Below the pieces are notes generated by a model. The model was not told the origin of the DNA. It did no database searches and saw only the letters and a program-made list of their open reading frames with translations. Shown here piece after piece: positions 1 to 8,077 of a DNA stretch of 35,410 nt; within the stretch, counting starts at the first letter, position 1, and each line of letters starts with the position of its first letter. The DNA comes from DASRBO01 sp035653595 (GTDB lineage Bacteria; Actinomycetota; Acidimicrobiia; Acidimicrobiales; JAJPHE01), in the NCBI GenBank assembly GCA_035653595.1, contig DASRBO010000048.1, positions 1 through 35,410 on the forward strand, given 5' to 3'. A program made the position numbers and the translations under genes.

Positions 1-1
1 C

Positions 2-679
2 CTGCCGGCCGGCTACAGCGAGCGGATGCTCCTCTCCGCCCCGCTGCTGGTGCAGGCCCCGGGCGGCCTCGACCCCCGACTGGTCGCCCTGACCGAGCCG
101 ATGGCCGTGGGCCTGCACGCCGTCAACCGCTCCGGCATCAAGGCCGGCGAGGGGGCCATCGTGCTGGGCTCCGGGCCGGTCGGCCTGGCCGTCATCGCCG
201 CCCTGCGCCTGGCCGGGGCTGAGCCGATAGTCGCCACCGACTACTCGGCCATGCGCCGACGCCTGGCCGGGGTGATGGGAGCCCATGAGGTCGTCGACCC
301 CGGCGAGGAGCCCGCCTTCGACGCCTGGGCCCGGCTGGGCAACGGACGCACTCCTGTGGTCTTCGAGGCCGTCGGGGTGCCTGGCATGATCGACGACGCC
401 ATGAGGGACGCCCCCCGCCACAGCCGGGTGGTGGTGGTCGGGGTCTGCATGGAGCCGGACCGCATCACCCCGTTCTGGGGCATCGCCAAGGAGCTGGCGG
501 TGCAGTTCGTGCTCGGCTACGAGCCCCACGAGTTCGCCGGCACGCTGACCGCCATCGCCGACGGCCGCCTCGACGTGGCCCCCCTCATCACCGGCGAGGT
601 CCCCCTCGAGGGACTGCCCGGTGCCTTCGAGGAGCTGGGCTCCCCAGACCGCCACGCCAAGATCCTCGTGGTCCCCTGA
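2..679 (+). CDS. Zinc-type medium-chain alcohol dehydrogenase, C-terminal part (5' end outside window)
   Basis: The reading frame is open from base 2, so the N-terminal GroES-like zinc domain lies before the window. The visible part is the NAD(P)-binding Rossmann domain: a conserved LTEPMAVGLHAV stretch leads into GSGPVG (GxGxxG), followed by an acidic residue at the end of the second strand (ATDYS) typical of NAD preference. This arrangement is characteristic of threonine dehydrogenase / sorbitol dehydrogenase-like MDR enzymes that oxidise alcohols with NAD(P). Substrate cannot be told because the catalytic domain is missing. No gene follows on the same strand for about 750 bases. Confidence 0.85.
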   Translation: MPAGYSERMLLSAPLLVQAPGGLDPRLVALTEPMAVGLHAVNRSGIKAGEGAIVLGSGPVGLAVIAALRLAGAEPIVATDYSAMRRRLAGVMGAHEVVDPGEEPAFDAWARLGNGRTPVVFEAVGVPGMIDDAMRDAPRHSRVVVVGVCMEPDRITPFWGIAKELAVQFVLGYEPHEFAGTLTAIADGRLDVAPLITGEVPLEGLPGAFEELGSPDRHAKILVVP

Positions 680-764
680 AGCGCCTGCGGTCACCCGCCG
701 GCCACCGGCCTGGCGTCACCGCAGCGCGGTCACCGGACCTGGCTGAGACTCGGTACCGGTGTCC

Positions 765-1397
765 TCAGGGCCCGACCACGACGTCGGGCCTCTCCCATAC
801 CAGGCTGTACCGCCACAGCAACCGACGGCGGAACCGGCGACCGGGCAGCACCCGGGCGGATATCCGGGCAACCTGCGAGTAGCTGCTCGGCGGGGGCCAG
901 AGCACCGGCGCCGGGCTCTGCCAGACCGGGCGGCCGGCGTGCACGACGCGGTGGTCCAGCACCGCCGCCACGTCGATAAGGAGGTCGCTCGGCCGCCGGC
1001 TGCGGGCCAGCCCGACCACCACCAGGGTGCCGCCGGGGCGCAGCAGTTCGGCCATGCGGGCCAGAGCCTCCTCTTCGTAGAGGTGGTGGATGACGGCCAC
1101 CGAAGCCACCAGATCGAACGAGCCCGGTGGGAACGGCGGGTGTCGGATGTCGCCCTGCACGTAGCTCACCCCGGCGGGGACGGCCTGGGCCCGGGCCAGC
1201 GCCAGCGCCTCCCCGTCATGGTCGAGACCCACCACCTGGGGCACGACCCGACGCAGCCGGCGCGCCAGGATCCCCTCCCCACAGCCGACGTCGAGGGCCC
1301 GCACCGCCCCCGCAGGCACCGAGGCGAAGACGATCCGGTGGTAGGCGATGTTGTGGTTCCAGCGCTCCTCGTCGGCCGGCAGGTCGGTGGCCGCCAC
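765..1397 (-). CDS. Class I SAM-dependent methyltransferase
   Basis: A 210-residue Rossmann-fold methyltransferase. Motif I is LDVGCGEG at residues 35-42, with an acidic residue after the second strand (GLDHDG), then GDIRHPPFPPGSFDLVASVAVIHHL (given here only as the motif region) and the post-motif LLRPGGTLVVVG. This is the Methyltransf_11/25 pattern; the methyl acceptor is unknown. It starts with GTG at 1397 and has no Shine-Dalgarno sequence. A TAGGTT box ends 6 nt before the GTG, suggesting a leaderless transcript. It is divergent from the metallo-hydrolase gene at 1430, with only 32 bases between them. Confidence 0.85.
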   Translation of the reverse strand: MAATDLPADEERWNHNIAYHRIVFASVPAGAVRALDVGCGEGILARRLRRVVPQVVGLDHDGEALALARAQAVPAGVSYVQGDIRHPPFPPGSFDLVASVAVIHHLYEEEALARMAELLRPGGTLVVVGLARSRRPSDLLIDVAAVLDHRVVHAGRPVWQSPAPVLWPPPSSYSQVARISARVLPGRRFRRRLLWRYSLVWERPDVVVGP

Positions 1398-1429
1398 CGC
1401 GCCAACCTACCGGCGGTTACCGTCGCGGC
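1398..1429. promoter_or_regulatory. Divergent pair of probable leaderless promoters
   Basis: The 32-base gap holds a -10-like TACCGT at 1418-1423, six bases before the ATG at 1430. On the other strand TAGGTT at 1409-1404 lies six bases before the GTG at 1397. Neither gene has a Shine-Dalgarno sequence. In actinobacteria a TANNNT box at this distance puts the transcription start on or next to the start codon. No clear -35 elements are seen. Inference from spacing only. Confidence 0.45.
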
Positions 1430-2230
1430 ATGCGCCAAGTTGAGCCGGTCCGCATCGGCGACATCAGGGTCGACGGGGTAATGGACGGGGAGGGCCGCTT
1501 CCAGCCCACCCTCAGCTTCCGGGGCACCACCCCGGAACAGTGGGAGGTGCACCGGGACCTGCTGGACGAGGACGGCCTGCTCGGTTTCTCGATGGGCGGC
1601 TTCCTCGTCCGCACGGGCGACCGGACGGCCCTGGTGGACCTCGGCCTGGGGCCCCGCCAGTTCCTCGGGATCCAGGGCGGGGCCTTCCTGGACGAGCTCG
1701 CCGCCCTGGGGGTGACGCCGGCCGAGGTGACCGACGTGCTGTTCACCCACCTCCACTTCGACCACATCGGCTGGGCCACCGCCGAAGGCCGGGCCGTGTT
1801 CCCCAACGCCGAGTACCGATGCGCCCAGGCCGACTGGGACCACTTCATGGTCAGCGAGCCCGGTGACGAGGCCCAACTGCTGGAGGCGGCGACAGATCGG
1901 TTCAGCACCTGGGACGACGACGGGGTCCTCCTGCCCGGCATCGATGCCATGGCCGCCCCGGGCCATACGCCCGGCTCTACGGTGCTGGTGATCTCCTCGG
2001 GCACGGAGCGGGCAATGCTGCTGGGCGACGTGGTGCACTGCCCCATCGAGCTGGTCGATGACGAGTGGGCCAGCATGTTCGACATGGATCCGGCCCTGGC
2101 CCGCCGGACCCGGCTGGCCCTCAACCGCGAGCTGGAGGGAAGCGGTGTCCCGGCGGTCGCCGCCCACTTCCCCGGGCTGCGCTTCGGCCGGCTGCTGCCT
2201 GGCGAGGGCAAGCGCCGCTGGGTCATGTAG
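1430..2230 (+). CDS. Metallo-beta-lactamase-fold hydrolase
   Basis: A 266-residue metallo-beta-lactamase superfamily protein. The metal-binding motif is TH-L-H-F-DH at residues 106-112 (H107, H109, D111, H112), followed by the later ligands in AAPGHTPGS and LLGDVVH, and a C-terminal AAHFP histidine. This set is usual for lactonase, glyoxalase II-like and quorum-quenching type enzymes with two zinc or iron ions; the substrate is not evident. The ATG at 1430 was chosen because the family begins with an IGDIRVDGVMDG-like strand, although the frame is open further upstream. A TACCGT box six bases upstream suggests leaderless expression. Confidence 0.85.
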   Translation: MRQVEPVRIGDIRVDGVMDGEGRFQPTLSFRGTTPEQWEVHRDLLDEDGLLGFSMGGFLVRTGDRTALVDLGLGPRQFLGIQGGAFLDELAALGVTPAEVTDVLFTHLHFDHIGWATAEGRAVFPNAEYRCAQADWDHFMVSEPGDEAQLLEAATDRFSTWDDDGVLLPGIDAMAAPGHTPGSTVLVISSGTERAMLLGDVVHCPIELVDDEWASMFDMDPALARRTRLALNRELEGSGVPAVAAHFPGLRFGRLLPGEGKRRWVM

Positions 2231-2267
2231 GCGACAAATGAGCTGGGGCCGGCCGGCGTCGCCCGAG

Positions 2268-2273
2268 TACCGT
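2268..2273 (+). promoter_or_regulatory. -10-like TACCGT box of a probable leaderless promoter
   Basis: TACCGT ends eight bases before the ATG at 2282 and there is no Shine-Dalgarno sequence. The same hexamer serves the gene at 1430. Confidence 0.35.
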
Positions 2274-2281
2274 CGGCGTCC

Positions 2282-2683
2282 ATGCCCGCCCCCTACGACG
2301 CCAACAACCTGCTGCGCATGCTGGGCATCGAGGTGGTCGAAGGCGAAGACGAACAGGACAGCGTGGCCCGCCTGGTCGTGCGGCACGAGCTCATCGCCGG
2401 CACCGGCTACCTCTGGGCGCCCGTGGTCATCGCCATCGCCGACGCCCTGTGCGCCTTCGGGGTGAGCCGCCACTGGCCCGAGAACGCGGCCAGCTTCACC
2501 ACCGTGGAAGCCAAGGCCAACTTCCTCTCCAGCGCCCGCGAGGGCGAGGAGGTGATCGGCCGGGCTAGCCCCCTGCACCTCGGGTCGACCACCCAGGTGT
2601 GGGACGCCACCGTGCGCAACCAGACCACCGGGCGCCCCATGGCCGCCTACCGGTGCACCCAGCTGATCCTCTACCCGCGCTGA
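2282..2683 (+). CDS. PaaI-like hotdog-fold thioesterase
   Basis: A 133-residue protein of the size and layout of single-domain hotdog thioesterases (4HBT/PaaI family). The central stretch LWAPVVIAIADALCAFG corresponds to the hotdog helix; AASFTTVEAKANFLSSAREGE (cited as a region) is the conserved strand where acyl-CoA thioesterases have a TVE(x)K(x)NFL motif; and the C-terminal strands contain RASPLHLGSTTQVWDATV and MAAYRCTQLIL. It probably hydrolyses an acyl-CoA thioester, with no indication of which. It follows the metallo-hydrolase by 51 bases but has its own -10-like box, so operon membership is uncertain. Confidence 0.82.
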   Translation: MPAPYDANNLLRMLGIEVVEGEDEQDSVARLVVRHELIAGTGYLWAPVVIAIADALCAFGVSRHWPENAASFTTVEAKANFLSSAREGEEVIGRASPLHLGSTTQVWDATVRNQTTGRPMAAYRCTQLILYPR

Positions 2684-2713
2684 GCCCGCCTCGGGGCCAA
2701 TTCGCTTGCCGGC

Positions 2714-2758
2714 CGCCGGCTCCGCTGCTCGACTGGCTCAGCCGGCTCGGAGCCGGCG
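2714..2758 (+). promoter_or_regulatory. Leader with two mutually exclusive hairpins upstream of RNHCP gene
   Basis: Arms 2714-2724 (CGCCGGCTCCG) and 2748-2758 (CGGAGCCGGCG) are perfect 11-bp complements. The second arm can instead pair with 2741-2747, giving a compact 7-bp hairpin with a CGG loop. Both structures cannot form at once. They sit between the thioesterase stop and a 19-codon ORF with a strong ribosome binding site. It could be an attenuator-like leader or simply the thioesterase terminator; no T-tract is present. Confidence 0.35.
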
Positions 2759-2779
2759 ACACCGGTGAGGAGGTGACCG

Positions 2780-2839
2780 ATGACTGCAGAGGCGAAGGTC
2801 GTCGCGTCGCGTGCCCTGACCGGTCGAGGTCGCCGCTAG
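2780..2839 (+). CDS. Possible 19-residue leader peptide
   Basis: ATG at 2780 is preceded by GAGGAGG with seven bases of spacing, one of the best ribosome binding sites in the window. The frame ends at a TAG after 19 codons, giving a basic peptide ending LTGRGRR. It is not in frame with the RNHCP gene that follows 62 bases later. A second AGGAGGAGG run covers its stop codon. It may be a leader peptide or a small protein; with no homologue known to me, the call rests on the binding site and position. Confidence 0.35.
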   Translation: MTAEAKVVASRALTGRGRR

Positions 2840-2901
2840 GAGGAGGCCAACCCCGGGCGCGACGCCGTTTGAAGAACGGTCTTCGCCTACCGGAGGTTTC
2901 C

Positions 2902-3285
2902 TTGACCCGCCATCAGCGCCAGGGCGTCCGCCGACGCCAGGGTGATTCCTTCCGCTGCCGCCACTGCGGCCTCGACGTACCGACCTCGGCTCCTGGTACG
3001 GCCCACCGGAACCACTGCCCGTCATGCCTGTGGAGCCGCCATCTCGACGACCGACCGGGTGACCGCTCCGCCGACTGCGGCGCGGCCATGGAACCGGTTG
3101 CGGTGGCGGTGCGGGGCCGGGGCGAGTGGGTGCTCGTCCACCGCTGCACCGGCTGCGGGGCTGCGCATCTCAACCGGTCCGCGGGCGACGACAGCCCATT
3201 GCTGCTGCTGTCGCTGGCGGTGCGCCCGCTGGCGCAGTCGCCCTTCCCCCTCGACCGGCTGGCGCCGTTGACCGAGCTGCCCTGA
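2902..3285 (+). CDS. RNHCP domain protein
   Basis: About 127 residues with the RNHCP-family signature: a CRHC zinc knuckle (C19, C22), HRNHCPSCLWSRHLD with the RNHCP string at residues 36-40, then DCG (C59) and CTGC (C82, C85), followed by HLNR. Seven cysteines fit binding of one or two zinc ions. The function of RNHCP proteins is not established. A TTG start at 2902 is chosen because CGGAGG lies five bases upstream and the domain begins soon after; the frame is open further upstream into the thioesterase, which is unlikely to be coding. The leader upstream is structured and contains a small ORF. Confidence 0.75.
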   Translation: MTRHQRQGVRRRQGDSFRCRHCGLDVPTSAPGTAHRNHCPSCLWSRHLDDRPGDRSADCGAAMEPVAVAVRGRGEWVLVHRCTGCGAAHLNRSAGDDSPLLLLSLAVRPLAQSPFPLDRLAPLTELP

Positions 3286-3311
3286 AGGGACCGGCCGCCG
3301 GCGCCAGCCGG

Positions 3312-3317
3312 TAGGTT
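3312..3317 (+). promoter_or_regulatory. -10-like TAGGTT box serving a leaderless uORF before tldD
   Basis: TAGGTT, the same hexamer as before the gene starting at 1397, ends seven bases before the GTG at 3325. It fits a leaderless transcript whose first codon is the small ORF at 3325-3366. Confidence 0.4.
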
Positions 3318-3324
3318 GTCGCCG

Positions 3325-3366
3325 GTGGGGGTCCCCGAACACCGCCGGCAGCGGCGGATGGCCTGA
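3325..3366 (+). CDS. Possible leaderless 13-codon upstream ORF coupled to tldD
   Basis: GTG at 3325 opens a frame of 13 codons ending in TGA at 3364-3366, which overlaps the tldD ATG (TGATG). The tldD start has no Shine-Dalgarno sequence of its own, so translation of this short, arginine-rich ORF (VGVPEHRRQRRMA) could deliver ribosomes to tldD. Its frame differs from tldD. Inferred from position and spacing only. Confidence 0.4.
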   Translation: MGVPEHRRQRRMA

Positions 3367-4802
3367 TGCTCGACGTAGCCGAGTCGGCGGTCGAGGCTGC
3401 CCTGGCCGCCGGCGCTCGCTACGCCGACGCCCGGGTGATGCACACACGCGCCGAGTCCATGTCGGTGCAGAACGGTGAGGTGGAGGGACTGCGCCAGGGC
3501 GAGAACGCCGGGGTCGGGGTGCGGGCGCTCATCGGTTCGTCCTGGGGCTTCTTCGCCACCGCCGAGCTGTCGGCCGCCTCGGTGCGGGCGGCCGGGGAGC
3601 GGGCGGCCGAAACCGCCCGGGCCTCGGCCCGGGTCGGGGGGCCACCGCTCGAGCTGGCCCCGGTCCCGCCCGCCACCGGGCACTGGGAGAGCACCTGCCA
3701 GATCGATCCGCTGTCGGTGTCGCTCGCCACCAAGGGGGACCTGTTGGTGGCGGCCACCACCACAGCGCGCGACCAGGGGGCGCGCATCGCCCAGGCCTCC
3801 TACCTCATCTGGGACACCGACAAGTGGCTGGTCACCAGCGAGGGACACCGGATCTCTCAGCGCATCCGCGAGTGCGGCGCCGAGTTGTCCGCCACCGCCG
3901 TGGGTGACAGCGAGACCCAACGCCGTTCCTACCCGGGCATCCGGGGCCAGTACGGAACCCAGGGCTGGGAGCTGGTCGACGGTCTCGACCTGGTCGGCAA
4001 CGCCGCCCGCGTCGGTCAGGAGGCGGTGGCCCTGCTCAGCGCCCCGGCCTGCCCGGAGCTCACCACCGACCTGATCCTGGGCTCGGAGCAGATGGCCCTG
4101 CAGATCCACGAGTCGGTCGGCCACGCCACCGAGCTGGACCGGATCCTCGGTTGGGAGGCGGCCTTCGCCGGCACCTCGTGGCTCGACCTCCGGCAGCTGG
4201 GCAGCCTCCGTTTCGGCTCCGAGCTCATGAACATCACGGCGGACGCCACCCTGCCCGGCGCCCTCGGCTCCTTCGGCTACGACGACGAAGGCACGCCTGC
4301 CCGCAGCGTGGACATCGTGCGTGACGGCCGGTGGGTCGGCGTCCTCTCCGGACGGGACTCGGCCGCCCTGGCCGGCATACCGGCGGGCGGGATGGTCCGG
4401 GCCGACGGCCACGACCGCATTCCGATGGTGCGCATGACCAACATCGGTCTCCTGCCCGGACCCCACTCGCTCGAGCAGATGATCGCCGAGACGGGCGAAG
4501 GCATCTACATGGACACCAACCGGTCCTGGTCGATCGACGACCGCCGGCTCAACTTCCAGTTCGGATGCGAGATCGCCTGGGAGGTCAGGGACGGCCGGCT
4601 CGGCCGCATGCTGCGCAACCCCACCTACACCGGCATAAGCCCTCAGTTCTGGGGGTCCATGGACATGGTCGGCGGCAGCGCCGAGCTGACCTTCTGGGGC
4701 ACGCCCAACTGCGGCAAGGGCCAGCCCATGCAGATCGGCCACACCGGCCACCCGGCGGTGCCCTGCCGGTTCCGCGGGGTGCGGGTCGGGGTGCGGGGAT
4801 GA
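3366..4802 (+). CDS. tldD: TldD metalloprotease subunit
   Basis: A 478-residue member of peptidase family U62. The zinc site is visible: HESVGH at residues 248-253 matches HExxxH, and C449 in TPNCGKGQP matches the third zinc ligand known for E. coli TldD. In the family TldD pairs with TldE to form a heterodimer that cleaves unfolded peptides, including microcin B17 precursor and the CcdA antitoxin. Length is normal and no key residue is missing. It overlaps tldE by four bases (ATGA). No peptide precursor gene is evident nearby. The ATG at 3366 overlaps the stop of a 13-codon upstream ORF. Confidence 0.95.
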   Translation: MLDVAESAVEAALAAGARYADARVMHTRAESMSVQNGEVEGLRQGENAGVGVRALIGSSWGFFATAELSAASVRAAGERAAETARASARVGGPPLELAPVPPATGHWESTCQIDPLSVSLATKGDLLVAATTTARDQGARIAQASYLIWDTDKWLVTSEGHRISQRIRECGAELSATAVGDSETQRRSYPGIRGQYGTQGWELVDGLDLVGNAARVGQEAVALLSAPACPELTTDLILGSEQMALQIHESVGHATELDRILGWEAAFAGTSWLDLRQLGSLRFGSELMNITADATLPGALGSFGYDDEGTPARSVDIVRDGRWVGVLSGRDSAALAGIPAGGMVRADGHDRIPMVRMTNIGLLPGPHSLEQMIAETGEGIYMDTNRSWSIDDRRLNFQFGCEIAWEVRDGRLGRMLRNPTYTGISPQFWGSMDMVGGSAELTFWGTPNCGKGQPMQIGHTGHPAVPCRFRGVRVGVRG

Positions 4803-6190
4803 GATTGGGCGACGAGCGGCCGGGCGGGGCCGGGCCGGAGATCGGCGCCGCCGACCTCGACGGGATCGCCGAGCGCATCCTCGACCTGGTCGGGAGCCGG
4901 GGCGAGGCGGCGGTGACAGTGACCAGGAGTCTCAGCGGCCTGACCCGCTTCGCCAACTCCTTCATCCACCAGAACGTGGGCGACGAGGCCGTCACCGCCG
5001 CCGTCGAAGTGGTGGTCGGGGGGCGAACGGCGGCCGCCACCACCAGCCGGCTGGACGGGGACGGCCTCGAGCGCCTGGTCCACTCGGCGCTGGCGGCGGC
5101 GGAGGTGCGCCCGGTGGATCCGGCTTGGGCCGGGCTCAGCCCGCCCCAGCCGTCCGGCTTCGCCGGCCACTACGACCAGGCCACCGCCGAGGCCGGTCCG
5201 GCCGAGCGGGCAGCAGTGGTCGCCGCCTTCGTCGAGGCCGGCGACGGCCTGGAGGCGGCCGGCTACTGCGAGACCTCGGCGGCCGAGCGGGTCTTCGCCA
5301 ACTCCCTCGGCCATCGCATCGCCGGCCGGGCTACCACGGCGGCGGTGGACGGCATCCACCGCCTCGACGGGGCCGACGGCTGCGCCTCGACCTGCTCCAG
5401 CCGGCTGGCGGACCTCGACGGCGCCCGGGCCGGGGCAAGGGCCTCAGAACGGGCCCGGGCGGCCGCCACCCCGGTCGAGATGCCGCCCGGGCGCTATGAG
5501 GTGGTGCTCGAGCCCCGGTGCGTGGCCTACATGATGGACTTCCTCTCCGTCTACGGCTTCAACGCCCGGGCCGTCATCGAGGGCCGGTCCTTCGCCTCGG
5601 TCGGCGAGGGCCAGTTCGATCCGGCGCTGTCCATCTGGGACGACGCCACCGACCCCCGCCACATCGGCTTCGGCTTCGACGTCGAGGGCACGCCTAAGTC
5701 CAGACTGGACCTGGTGCGGGCCGGGGTGGTGAGCGCCCTCACCCACGACCGCCGCACCGCCGCCCGCATGGGCGGGGGGGCCCTGACCACCGGTCACGCC
5801 GTGGCCGGGGGCGAGTCGCTGGGCGCCGTCGCCCGCAACCTGTTCCTCGGGCCGTCGGGAACCCCCTCGCCCGCGGCCGATTTGGTGGCGGCGATGGAGC
5901 GGGGCCTGCTGGTGAGTGACTTCTGGTACGCCCGGGTCCTCGACCCCAAGACGGTGGTTGTCACCGGCCTCACCCGCAACGGGGTCTTCCTGGTCGAGGA
6001 GGGGAAGGTGAGCGGGGCGGTCACCAACCTGCGCTTCACCCAGTCCCCGGTGGCGGCCTTCGGGCCGGGCAAGGTGCTCGGGGTGGGCGACGACGGCGCC
6101 CTGGCTCCAGGGGGGCTGCACCTGGGCTGGAACCACTCCCCCAGCCTGCGCCTGGCTCAGTGGAACTTCACGGGGAACGCCTCCGGCTGA
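4799..6190 (+). CDS. tldE: TldE/PmbA subunit (non-catalytic partner of TldD)
   Basis: A 463-residue U62-family protein without the HExxxH motif, as expected for TldE (PmbA). Family features include TRFANSFIHQN near residues 53-63, the central VVLEPRCVAYMMDFLS region, GFDVEGTPKS, and the C-terminal FWYARVLDPKTVVVTGLTRNG region (cited as a landmark). The ATG at 4799 overlaps the tldD stop, so the two subunits are translationally coupled; the longer upstream frame lies wholly inside tldD and is not coding. Its 3' end overlaps the convergent nrfD gene by 23 bases. Confidence 0.93.
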   Translation: MRLGDERPGGAGPEIGAADLDGIAERILDLVGSRGEAAVTVTRSLSGLTRFANSFIHQNVGDEAVTAAVEVVVGGRTAAATTSRLDGDGLERLVHSALAAAEVRPVDPAWAGLSPPQPSGFAGHYDQATAEAGPAERAAVVAAFVEAGDGLEAAGYCETSAAERVFANSLGHRIAGRATTAAVDGIHRLDGADGCASTCSSRLADLDGARAGARASERARAAATPVEMPPGRYEVVLEPRCVAYMMDFLSVYGFNARAVIEGRSFASVGEGQFDPALSIWDDATDPRHIGFGFDVEGTPKSRLDLVRAGVVSALTHDRRTAARMGGGALTTGHAVAGGESLGAVARNLFLGPSGTPSPAADLVAAMERGLLVSDFWYARVLDPKTVVVTGLTRNGVFLVEEGKVSGAVTNLRFTQSPVAAFGPGKVLGVGDDGALAPGGLHLGWNHSPSLRLAQWNFTGNASG

Positions 6191-7190
6191 GGCGCTCCCG
6201 CTGGGGCACCACCGTGTAACGAGGATCCCCGGCCGACTCCATGCCGGCCCGGAAGATGCCGAAGCGGGCACAGGCCGAAGCGGCCAGCAGCACCAGGCCG
6301 GAGGCGGCGCTGCCCAGCCGGCTGCGTCGACGGGAGGCCAGACCGCCGGCCAGGCCGACCGCCGTCAGCGCCTGACCGGCCCGCAGCATCCGGCGGGCCG
6401 GCCCGCTGTTGTAGGCGTCGGCCACCACCCCCATGCCGGACTGCATCCGGTGGGCGGCAGCCAGCTCGGCGGCGGCACCGGCGGCGGCGAGGGCCAGCGG
6501 TGGGCCGCCCTGGGCGAGCGGCGCTCCGATCAGGCCGACGCCGCCGGCGGCGGTGAGGGCCGAGCCGGCGAAGAGGACCGGAATGTGCCGCCAGCCCTCG
6601 TGCCAGGCGGGCACGGCCGTGTCGGACACCAGCACGGCGGTGTAGGTGGCCACCGCCGGGCCGAGGCCGGCGGCGACGCCGCTGGCCAGGACCCCCACCC
6701 CGGGCAGACGACCGGTGACGTCACTGGCGGCGGCCCCTAAGGCAGCGGGCACGAACCCGGCCAGCAGCCATGACCCCACGCTCATGGGCGAGGTCGGCTT
6801 GAAGCTCCGCAGCATGTTGTAGAAGCGCGAGGGACGGCCCAGGTCGTGGACCAGGGCCCCGGTGGCGAGCACCCCGGCGGCGGCGGAGGCGACCTTGGCC
6901 GACCGGGCCAGCCCCCGGCGCCCGGTGAGGGCGGCGGCCCCGGCCATCAGGCTGGAGGCACCGGCCAGGCCGCCGAGGAACAGGTAGCCGGCGATGTCGA
7001 GCTCGGCCCACACCGGGGGGTTGAGGATGGGCTGGCCGTAGTAGGAGCGGAACTCGGCCGGCGGGACCATGGGCCGCTCGCCCCGGCGCCGTCGACGATC
7101 GCCGCCGTTGGCCTGGTTGACCCCGACGGTCGCCTCGCGGCCCGGGCGGCCTCCCACCACGCCCTCGCGGATCACCTCCGAGTTGCTCAC
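6168..7190 (-). CDS. nrfD: NrfD/PsrC-family membrane subunit of formate dehydrogenase
   Basis: A 340-residue polytopic membrane protein. After about 60 hydrophilic residues it has a series of roughly eight hydrophobic segments, beginning with LDIAGYLFLGGLAGASSLMA, the usual first helix of NrfD proteins, followed by HDLGRPSRFYNMLR, the loop motif of the PsrC/NrfD family near the quinone site. It should anchor the dehydrogenase and pass electrons between the iron-sulfur subunit and menaquinone. A GTG start at 7190 overlaps the fdhB stop (GTGA at 7190-7187), supporting this start. It replaces the cytochrome b556 subunit found in FdnGHI-type complexes. Confidence 0.9.
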   Translation of the reverse strand: MSNSEVIREGVVGGRPGREATVGVNQANGGDRRRRRGERPMVPPAEFRSYYGQPILNPPVWAELDIAGYLFLGGLAGASSLMAGAAALTGRRGLARSAKVASAAAGVLATGALVHDLGRPSRFYNMLRSFKPTSPMSVGSWLLAGFVPAALGAAASDVTGRLPGVGVLASGVAAGLGPAVATYTAVLVSDTAVPAWHEGWRHIPVLFAGSALTAAGGVGLIGAPLAQGGPPLALAAAGAAAELAAAHRMQSGMGVVADAYNSGPARRMLRAGQALTAVGLAGGLASRRRSRLGSAASGLVLLAASACARFGIFRAGMESAGDPRYTVVPQRERLSRRRSP

Positions 7191-8077
7191 CGGCGCCCGC
7201 CGAGGAACACCGCCGCCACGGTGAGGGCCATGCCGGTGGCCGACAACGCCGCCCGCCTCCACATCGCCGCCAGGTCCCTGGTGGTGACGACGGGGTCGGG
7301 GGGCAGGCCGTAGGCCTCGGGCTCGTCGAGCAGCAGGAAGAAGGCCCCCGCTCCCCCGACCCCGTCGGCGGGGTCCTCGCCGTAGAGACGGGCCTCCCCC
7401 ACCCCGGCCCCCTGCAGCTGCTGCAGGCGGCGCTCGGCGCGGGCCCGTAGCTCGTCGATGGCGCCGAACTGGATGGAGTCGGTGGGGCAGGCCTTGGCAC
7501 ACGCCGGCTCCATGCCGATCCTGAGCCGGTCGTAGCACAGCGTGCACTTGAAGGCGCGTCCGTCGTCCTTGCGCTGGTCGATGACACCGTAGGGGCAGGC
7601 CGGAATGCAGTAGCCGCAGCCGTTGCACACGTCCTCCTGGACCACCACGGTGGAGAACTCGGTGCGGAACAGGGCGCCCGTCGGGCAGACGTCGAGGCAG
7701 GCCGCCTCGGTGCAGTGCTTGCACACGTCGGAGGCCATCAGCCAGCGCAGGTCGCCCCCGCCGGCGTGGGCGAGGTTGGCCTCCTGGCCCGCCAGCGGCC
7801 GGCGCTGCTCGATGAAGGCGACATGGCGCCAGGTGTCGGCGCCCAGACCGCCGCTGTTGTCATAGGACATGCCTGTGAAGCACAGGCCGTCCTCCGGTAC
7901 GTGGTTCCACTCCTTGCAGGCCACCTCGCACGCCTTGCACCCGATGCAGATTGACGTGTCGGTGAAGAACCCCATCCGGGGCGGGTGCTCGGGATAGCCG
8001 GCGCCGGCCGCCGGCTCGGCCGGCGCCGGCTTCGGGGCGGGCGCGCCTGTGGGGGACGGGGCGACGGTGACCGTCAC
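7187..8077 (-). CDS. fdhB: Formate dehydrogenase iron-sulfur subunit
   Basis: A 296-residue ferredoxin-like subunit with four [4Fe-4S] cysteine groups: CIGCKACEVAC (about residues 44-54), CKHCTEAACLDVCP (119-132), CNGCGYCIPACP (151-162) and CTLCYDRLRIGMEPACAKACP (168-188, given as a region). A hydrophobic C-terminal segment (ATGMALTVAAVFLGG) probably anchors it in the membrane like the FdnH/FdoH C-terminus. The GTG start at 8077 overlaps the fdhA stop (GTGA), so the subunit is coupled to fdhA; the longer upstream frame runs inside fdhA. It relays electrons from the Mo/W active site to NrfD. Confidence 0.92.
   Translation of the reverse strand: MTVTVAPSPTGAPAPKPAPAEPAAGAGYPEHPPRMGFFTDTSICIGCKACEVACKEWNHVPEDGLCFTGMSYDNSGGLGADTWRHVAFIEQRRPLAGQEANLAHAGGGDLRWLMASDVCKHCTEAACLDVCPTGALFRTEFSTVVVQEDVCNGCGYCIPACPYGVIDQRKDDGRAFKCTLCYDRLRIGMEPACAKACPTDSIQFGAIDELRARAERRLQQLQGAGVGEARLYGEDPADGVGGAGAFFLLLDEPEAYGLPPDPVVTTRDLAAMWRRAALSATGMALTVAAVFLGGRR

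Noticed and set aside
2913..4751. 612-codon minus-strand ORF antisense to tldD
   Set aside because: Opposite strand of a gene with intact HExxxH and family motifs; no domain in its translation.
4331..4798. N-terminal extension of tldE
   Set aside because: It lies inside tldD in another frame, with Arg/Pro-rich translation; the ATG at 4799 overlapping the tldD stop is the natural start.
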